Source: Emticicia sp051209875
GTDB lineage: Bacteria > Bacteroidota > Bacteroidia > Cytophagales > Spirosomataceae
NCBI RefSeq assembly: GCF_051209875.1
Contig: NZ_JBNTQY010000001.1
Location: 3,162,001-3,226,000 of the forward strand
Reading direction: 5' to 3'
DNA length: 64,000 bases
Below, piece by piece: positions 59,896 through 64,000 of the stretch; the stretch's first letter is position 1; the number at the start of each line of letters is the position of its first letter. The notes under the pieces were generated by a model. It made no database searches and was not told the DNA's origin. It worked only from the letters and a program-made list of their open reading frames with translations. The translations under genes and the position numbers were made by a program.

Positions 59896-61296
59896 ATGCA
59901 ATACAGAATAGAAAAAGATACGATGGGCGAGGTACAAGTACCTGCTGATGTTTATTGGGGTGCTCAAACTCAACGCTCAATCGAAAACTTTAAAATTGCT
60001 CAAGACATTAATAAAATGCCTAAAGAAATCATTAAGGCATTTGCATATTTAAAACATGGAGCAGCACTGACTAATCAAGAATTAGGTGTGTTGTCAAAAG
60101 AGAAGGCAGATTTAATTGGAACTGTTTGCAATGAAATTTTAGCAGGAAAATTAGATGACCAATTCCCTTTAGTAGTTTGGCAAACTGGTTCGGGCACACA
60201 GTCAAACATGAACTGCAATGAGGTAATTGCTTATCGTGGACATGTATTGCAAGGTGGAGATCTGGGTGATAAACAAAAATTTTTACACCCAAATGACGAT
60301 GTAAATAAATCACAATCATCAAATGATACATTTCCTACGGCTATGCACATTGCAGCCTACAAAATGTTGATTGAAGTGACGATTCCTGGCATCGAAAAAT
60401 TGCGTGATACTTTAGCAGCAAAATCTGCCGAGTTTATGAACGTGGTAAAAATCGGTCGTACACACTTCATGGATGCAACGCCATTGACTGTTGGACAAGA
60501 ATTTTCAGGATATGTTTCACAACTAAATCATGGATTAAAAGCAATTAAAAATACTTTAGCACATCTTTCTGAGTTAGCTCTTGGTGGAACTGCCGTAGGT
60601 ACTGGAATTAATACACCAGAAGGTTATTCTGAGTTAGTGGCTAAACACATCGCCAATTTAACTGGACTTTCTTTTATTACTGCTGAAAATAAATTTGAAG
60701 CATTGGCAGCACATGACGCTATTGTAGAAGCTCATGGGGCATTGAAAACAGTTGCGGCAAGTTTAATGAAAATTGCTAATGACGTTCGTATGCTTTCCTC
60801 TGGACCACGTGCAGGTATTGGCGAATTGTTCATTCCTGATAATGAGCCTGGCTCTTCAATTATGCCTGGAAAAGTAAATCCTACCCAATGTGAGGCCTTA
60901 ACAATGATTGCAGCACAAGTAATGGGCAATGATGTAGCCATTAATTTTGGTGGAGCAATGGGGCATTTTGAATTGAATGTATTCAAACCTGTCATGATTT
61001 ATAATTTCTTGCACTCAGCTCGTTTGATTGGTGAAGGTTGTATTTCATTCAACGATAAATGTGCGATTGGATTAGCTCCACTAACAGAAAATATTACCAA
61101 ACACGTCAATAATTCATTGATGCTTGTTACGGCATTGAATACCAAAATTGGTTACTATAAATCTGCCGAAATTGCACAAACTGCTCACAGAAATGGTTCA
61201 ACTTTAAAAGAAACTGCCATTAGCTTAGGCTATTTGACAGCCGAGGAATTTGATGCTTGGGTAAAACCAGAAGAAATGGTTGGTAGTTTGAAATAA
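59896..61296 (+). CDS. fumC: Class II fumarate hydratase
   Basis: A 466-residue oxygen-stable fumarase of the aspartase/fumarase superfamily that hydrates fumarate to malate in the TCA cycle. Signatures: TMGEVQVPADVYWGAQTQR at the N terminus, GSGTQSNMNCNEV, SSNDTFPTAMHIA, TAVGTGINTPEGY, and the signature loop GSSIMPGKVNPTQCEA with the catalytic Ser. Length matches FumC (about 465). A strong hairpin follows. Confidence 0.96.
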   Translation: MQYRIEKDTMGEVQVPADVYWGAQTQRSIENFKIAQDINKMPKEIIKAFAYLKHGAALTNQELGVLSKEKADLIGTVCNEILAGKLDDQFPLVVWQTGSGTQSNMNCNEVIAYRGHVLQGGDLGDKQKFLHPNDDVNKSQSSNDTFPTAMHIAAYKMLIEVTIPGIEKLRDTLAAKSAEFMNVVKIGRTHFMDATPLTVGQEFSGYVSQLNHGLKAIKNTLAHLSELALGGTAVGTGINTPEGYSELVAKHIANLTGLSFITAENKFEALAAHDAIVEAHGALKTVAASLMKIANDVRMLSSGPRAGIGELFIPDNEPGSSIMPGKVNPTQCEALTMIAAQVMGNDVAINFGGAMGHFELNVFKPVMIYNFLHSARLIGEGCISFNDKCAIGLAPLTENITKHVNNSLMLVTALNTKIGYYKSAEIAQTAHRNGSTLKETAISLGYLTAEEFDAWVKPEEMVGSLK

Positions 61297-61300
61297 TAAA

Positions 61301-61350
61301 TTTCATACATGGTATGACTGTTATTCTAATCGGTCATGCCATGTATGAAA
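61301..61350 (+). terminator. Hairpin downstream of fumC
   Basis: TTTCATACATGGTATGAC at 61301-61318 pairs with GTCATGCCATGTATGAAA at 61333-61350 (17 of 18 plus one G-U pair), loop 14 bases. There is no clear T tract after it. Confidence 0.65.
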
Positions 61351-61396
61351 ACTAAATAAACAAAAGATTTGTTGCAAAAAGATAAATCAGTTATTT

Positions 61397-61621
61397 ATGA
61401 ATGCTTCTTCAAATTTTAGTATTCCGCTTACATTTAAGCAAATTGTTGGTTTGGTAAAACAATTACCAAAATCTAAACAAGCAAAATTGGTTTCTCTTAT
61501 TCAAAGTGATGAGGAACCAAGCAAAGAGCAAATTCTTCAGAATCTTAAGGAAGATTTTATAGCCTTACAAAAAGGCACATTAAAAACTCGACCTCTAAAA
61601 GATGTTTTGAATGAATTATGA
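61397..61621 (+). CDS. Probable antitoxin of a RelE-type toxin-antitoxin pair
   Basis: A 74-residue acidic/amphipathic protein: IPLTFKQIVGLVKQLPKSKQAKLVSLIQ forms a helical N-terminal unit, followed by a linker and LKEDFIALQKGTLKTRPLKDVLNEL. Its stop overlaps the start of the toxin gene by 11 bases, the usual antitoxin-toxin order with translational coupling. I cannot see a named DNA-binding domain. It should neutralise the toxin by binding it (known for the family; inferred here). Confidence 0.75.
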   Translation: MNASSNFSIPLTFKQIVGLVKQLPKSKQAKLVSLIQSDEEPSKEQILQNLKEDFIALQKGTLKTRPLKDVLNEL

Positions 61622-61943
61622 TGTTATTACTTCTCAAAATTTTGTAAAAGAATTAAAACGTCTTACAAAAAAATATTTATCATTAAAAAATGATGTAGCT
61701 TTGCTTGGTGAGAAATTAGCAATAGAACCAACCCAAGGAACTCCACTCGGAAAAAATTGCTATAAAATAAGATTAGCTATTGAAAGTAAAGGGAAAGGCA
61801 AAAGTGGTGGTGCAAGAATTATCACAGCCGTTTTTTCGGTTCAAGAAAAAGTAGTTTTACTTTCTATTTACGACAAATCAGATAAAGAAAACATCACTGA
61901 CAAAGAGCTTACTTTCTTATTAAAAGAAAATACAATCAACTAA
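61611..61943 (+). CDS. RelE/ParE-superfamily toxin
   Basis: A 110-residue toxin-like protein: MNYDVITSQNFVKELKRLTKKY (helix-turn-helix start), GTPLGKNCYKIRLAI and GKSGGARIITAVFSVQEKVVLLSIYDKSD, the beta sheet of RelE/HigB-type mRNA interferases. Catalytic residues in this family vary; Lys/Arg residues in the sheet are candidates. It lies 6 bp before csaA, so the pair sits as an insertion-like cassette between fumC and csaA. Confidence 0.85.
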   Translation: MNYDVITSQNFVKELKRLTKKYLSLKNDVALLGEKLAIEPTQGTPLGKNCYKIRLAIESKGKGKSGGARIITAVFSVQEKVVLLSIYDKSDKENITDKELTFLLKENTIN

Positions 61944-61949
61944 ATTTTC

Positions 61950-62288
61950 ATGGAAACAATCACTTGGCAAGACTTTGAAAAAGTAGAACTACGTGCAGGA
62001 ACAATCATTGAAGTAACTGATTTTCCAAAAGCTCGAAAGCCGTCTTATAAACTTTTGATTGATTTAGGTGAAGAAATTGGCATAAAAAAATCCTCCGCTC
62101 AAATTACAAAACTTTATTCTAAAGAAGATTTATTGGGCAGACAAGTCATTTGTGTGACCAATTTCCCTCCACGACAGATTGCCGATTTTATGTCTGAAGT
62201 GCTTACTACAGGTTTTATTTTAGATGATGGGGAAGTTGTGCTCTCGCAAATCGAGCGAAAAGTACCTAATGGCAGCCGTTTGGCTTAA
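61950..62288 (+). CDS. csaA: tRNA-binding chaperone-like protein CsaA
   Basis: A 112-residue OB-fold protein of the CsaA/tRNA-binding type: FEKVELRAGTIIEVTDFPKARKPSYKLLIDLG, SAQITKLYSKEDLLGRQVICVTNFPPRQI, and FMSEVLTTGF. These bind tRNA and secretion precursors. It is six bases after the toxin gene and probably read through from the same transcript. Confidence 0.93.
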   Translation: METITWQDFEKVELRAGTIIEVTDFPKARKPSYKLLIDLGEEIGIKKSSAQITKLYSKEDLLGRQVICVTNFPPRQIADFMSEVLTTGFILDDGEVVLSQIERKVPNGSRLA

Positions 62289-62303
62289 AATCTAATGATT
62301 TTA

Positions 62304-62336
62304 TTTGGAAATCTCATAATAAATTTGATACATTTG
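62304..62336 (+). promoter_or_regulatory. Promoter of the Cys-rich exported protein gene
   Basis: TTTG at 62304-62307, spacer of 21 bp, and TACATTTG at 62329-62336, an exact match to TAnnTTTG. The start codon is 35 bp further on. Confidence 0.6.
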
Positions 62337-62371
62337 TAAATAATTTCATAGATTTATTCTATAATTCAAAT

Positions 62372-62800
62372 ATGAAAAAGGTATTATTTCGCACATTCAA
62401 CGTTATGATGGCAGTAGTTGTACTGCTTAGTAGCACTGGCTTTGGCTTGGTTGAACACTCTTGTACAGTGCGAGGTAAACAAACTTCCCTTCATAAAAGT
62501 GGCGATGCCTGTTGTGGAATTACAAAACAGCAGCAAATTCCTCAAAAAACTACTATAAAAAAATCAAAATGTTGCAGTGAAGATGAAAAATATGAAAATG
62601 TTGAGTATTCATCTTCAGCTTCTCAATTGGTTGCTAAATTTGCACAAAACACATTAGATTGGGTAAAATCAACAGTTATTTCATTTACAAAAACTGTTGT
62701 AGAGGCTATTCTTGAAAATATTTCTTCTGCCAATCATTCCTCTGCTTCTCCTCCATCTGGGCGAGAAATTCTTGCATTCATTCAATCTTATTTAATCTGA
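62372..62800 (+). CDS. Small exported Cys-rich protein (HYC_CC_PP-like)
   Basis: A 142-residue protein with a signal peptide or anchor (about 1-28, FNVMMAVVVLLSSTGFGL). It has HSC, GDACCGI and KSKCCSED, and ends with PPSG-type residues. The Cys pattern resembles Bacteroidota proteins named HYC_CC_PP that sit near heavy-metal genes, with an altered HYC (here HSC). It is followed by an AraC regulator with an HMA-like domain, consistent with copper or other metal handling. The metal and mechanism are not shown by sequence. Confidence 0.72.
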   Translation: MKKVLFRTFNVMMAVVVLLSSTGFGLVEHSCTVRGKQTSLHKSGDACCGITKQQQIPQKTTIKKSKCCSEDEKYENVEYSSSASQLVAKFAQNTLDWVKSTVISFTKTVVEAILENISSANHSSASPPSGREILAFIQSYLI

Positions 62801-62875
62801 GTAAAAGTAGTGTTGAAAGCTTAAAATTAGCAAACTAGCATACTGTTTGCAGAATTTTCTATTTACTACTTTTAC
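62801..62875 (+). promoter_or_regulatory. Nested hairpin in the leader of the AraC gene
   Basis: GTAAAAGTAGT at 62801-62811 pairs perfectly with ACTACTTTTAC at 62865-62875. Inside lies GCAAAC at 62830-62835 with GTTTGC at 62845-62850. It begins at the end of the Cys-rich gene and ends five bases before the regulator's ATG, so it could act as a terminator, attenuator or protein-binding site. Confidence 0.55.
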
Positions 62876-62879
62876 AATC

Positions 62880-63467
62880 ATGCAATTACTCATCAAAAAC
62901 ATGGTGTGCAACCGTTGTGTACGTGTTGTACGTGAAGACCTTGAACATATTGGACTAAAAGTATCCAATATAGGCTTAGGTTTTGTTGAAATTGATGGTA
63001 ATCTTGATGAAGTTTTCTACAAACAAGTTCAAAATCTTCTCCTAAGAGATGGCTTTGAACTAATTGAGAATCATCAGGCAGCCATTGTTGAAAACATCAA
63101 ACGATTGATTATCAATGAGATACATTCGCAAAAAAATGAAAAGCCCATTTCTCAAAATTTCTCAGATTTCCTTGTAAAACACATTGGGCATGAATACTCA
63201 TATTTAAGCACACTATTTTCTACTATTGAAAAAACTACTATTGAAAAGTATATTATCTCACAAAAAATTGAACGAGCCAAAGAATTACTTTTCAATGGAG
63301 AATTCAACCTTTCTGAGATAGCATGGAGTTTAGAATATAGTAGTGTAGCTCATTTATCAAACCAATTTAAGCAGGTTGTTGGTATCACACCAAGTGAATA
63401 TAAGCGTCAAAAAGTAAAAAACCGTTTACCGCTTGATGGAGTCAAAAAAGATGTAAAAATGATCTAA
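62880..63467 (+). CDS. AraC-family regulator with N-terminal HMA-like metal-binding domain
   Basis: A 195-residue protein. The N-terminal about 65 residues resemble a heavy-metal-associated domain: LLIKNMVCNRCVRVV contains the CxxC metal motif, followed by LEHIGLKVSNIGLGFVEIDG. The C-terminal about 100 residues are an AraC HTH (IEKYIISQKIERAKELL, LSEIAWSLEYSSVAHLSNQFKQVVGITPSEYKR). A metal-sensing regulator that controls the flanking exported proteins is the natural reading (inference). The TTG at 62847 is open but ATG 62880 fits the HMA start. The gene begins only five bases after the hairpin at 62801-62875. Confidence 0.85.
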   Translation: MQLLIKNMVCNRCVRVVREDLEHIGLKVSNIGLGFVEIDGNLDEVFYKQVQNLLLRDGFELIENHQAAIVENIKRLIINEIHSQKNEKPISQNFSDFLVKHIGHEYSYLSTLFSTIEKTTIEKYIISQKIERAKELLFNGEFNLSEIAWSLEYSSVAHLSNQFKQVVGITPSEYKRQKVKNRLPLDGVKKDVKMI

Positions 63468-63499
63468 AATTCTGTAACATATACACCAAATAGGGTTCA

Positions 63500-63507
63500 T
63501 ACCTTTG
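63500..63507 (+). promoter_or_regulatory. Candidate -7 box of the last gene
   Basis: TACCTTTG, an exact TAnnTTTG match, 29 bp before the ATG at 63537. The gene may be transcribed separately from the AraC gene. Confidence 0.4.
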
Positions 63508-63536
63508 TTGAACAAAAATTTAAACAAAGTAAGAAT

Positions 63537-64000
63537 ATGAAAACTTTAAAAAACACAATCGTTTTGCTCTTCATAGCAACTTCATTTATTCATTCAGTTG
63601 TAATTGCACAAGATGCCAATTACAAACACCAAATGTTGAGTATTAACCAAAAAGGTGAAATCAAAAAAGGTGAAGTGAAAGTAGGTCAAATTACCAAAGA
63701 AAATGTAGTCAATGATGCGAAAGGTAATAAAATTGCATACATTGATGGGCAAGGAAATTTAGTTGATGCCAAAGGTCAATTAATGGGACGTATGGGCAAA
63801 GATGGAAAAACCTACCATAATGTCAAGGGGGATGTGGCATTTAGCGTCAAAGATGATGGTAAAAGTTGTAATATTTATGACGCCTCTGGTAAAAAAATTG
63901 GCAATATCCACTCAAGTTATAAAGGAATGGCTTGTGTACTTTATTGCTTCCAAAACAATATGGATATGAAAGACCATGCTCAAATGACTGGAGAAGGCAA
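63537..64000 (+). CDS. Exported protein, C-terminally truncated by the window edge
   Basis: About 154 codons from the ATG at 63537 run off the right edge. The signal peptide ends near VVIAQ. The rest is a run of short beta-type segments rich in Gly, Asp and Lys: KKGEVKVGQITKENVVNDAKG, IAYIDGQGNLVDAKGQLMG, GKTYHNVKGDVAFSVKDDGK, IYDASGKKIGNI. Cysteines appear in SCNIY and ACVLYCF, and Met/His in NMDMKDHAQM. The Met/Cys/His-rich end could bind metal, in line with the HMA-AraC regulator next to it (inference). Family not recognised. Confidence 0.7.
   Translation, partial: MKTLKNTIVLLFIATSFIHSVVIAQDANYKHQMLSINQKGEIKKGEVKVGQITKENVVNDAKGNKIAYIDGQGNLVDAKGQLMGRMGKDGKTYHNVKGDVAFSVKDDGKSCNIYDASGKKIGNIHSSYKGMACVLYCFQNNMDMKDHAQMTGEG

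Overview
The window looks like part of the chromosome of an AT-rich Bacteroidota, most likely order Cytophagales (Spirosomaceae/Emticicia-like; inference, no rRNA gene is present). Supporting signs are a metalloprotease with a type IX secretion (T9SS) sorting domain, promoters of the Bacteroidota type (TTTG, about 19-21 bp, TAnnTTTG), weak Shine-Dalgarno sequences with occasional TTG/GTG starts, lipoproteins and AQ-type signal peptides, and typical Bacteroidota gene neighbours (rbfA next to a LolE-like permease; parA-parB-DUF5683-dapB-lepB; sufS-sufE-DUF59 with a bacilliredoxin). No tRNA, rRNA, CRISPR, prophage or insertion sequence was recognised.

Layout. 1-11036: a compact divergent carbohydrate locus. 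A leftward operon runs from a DeoR-type repressor through a DUF1593 protein, an exported TIM-barrel isomerase, an L-fucose/L-arabinose-isomerase-family enzyme, a two-subunit transketolase and the start of a lipoprotein that may be a sugar-binding protein. A rightward operon carries a secreted CE1-type esterase and two more DUF1593 proteins. The intergenic region holds a 20-bp-period direct repeat flanked by both promoters. This is the most system-like part of the window: it looks like release, uptake and transketolase-dependent catabolism of an unusual sugar. D-apiose is one testable candidate. 11119-17655: secreted M4 protease, a coiled-coil tail-fibre-like protein, and an MBOAT/SGNH pair for polysaccharide O-acylation. 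17756-28926: LolE-like permeases, a DEAD-box helicase, a NupG-like transporter, an M1 aminopeptidase, a protein with a duplicated domain, rbfA and a membrane protein. 29080-34149: WecA/MraY-type transferase, WcaF-like acetyltransferase, Tyr1-like prephenate dehydrogenase, DUF486 protein and an amidohydrolase-like protein lacking its first metal motif.

34402-37885: a LytTR response regulator and TPR-histidine kinase flanked by two HU-like genes, the second broken by a CAA-to-TAA change at codon 8. 37973-47815: methyltransferase, acetyltransferase, rpiB, LOG protein, bacilliredoxin and SUF genes, methyltransferase, clpC, WbqC. 47928-53471: a large OmpA-type repeat protein, Sua5, GNAT, truA. 53758-59137: parAB, DUF5683, dapB, lepB and ung, with a DnaA-box-like site and a GTGGAACA repeat just upstream of parA. 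59342-64000: apaG, fumC, a RelE-type toxin-antitoxin pair, csaA, and a metal-responsive-looking cluster (Cys-rich exported protein, AraC regulator with an N-terminal HMA-like domain, and a partial exported protein).

Intergenic DNA is unusual. Many gaps contain clear hairpin terminators, but many also hold inverted arrays of short near-identical words (for example GAATGATTGAATGATTGAAT, ATTCACTC repeats, GAGTTCTGAATTCTGAGTT). One such array sits in frame inside the Sua5 gene.
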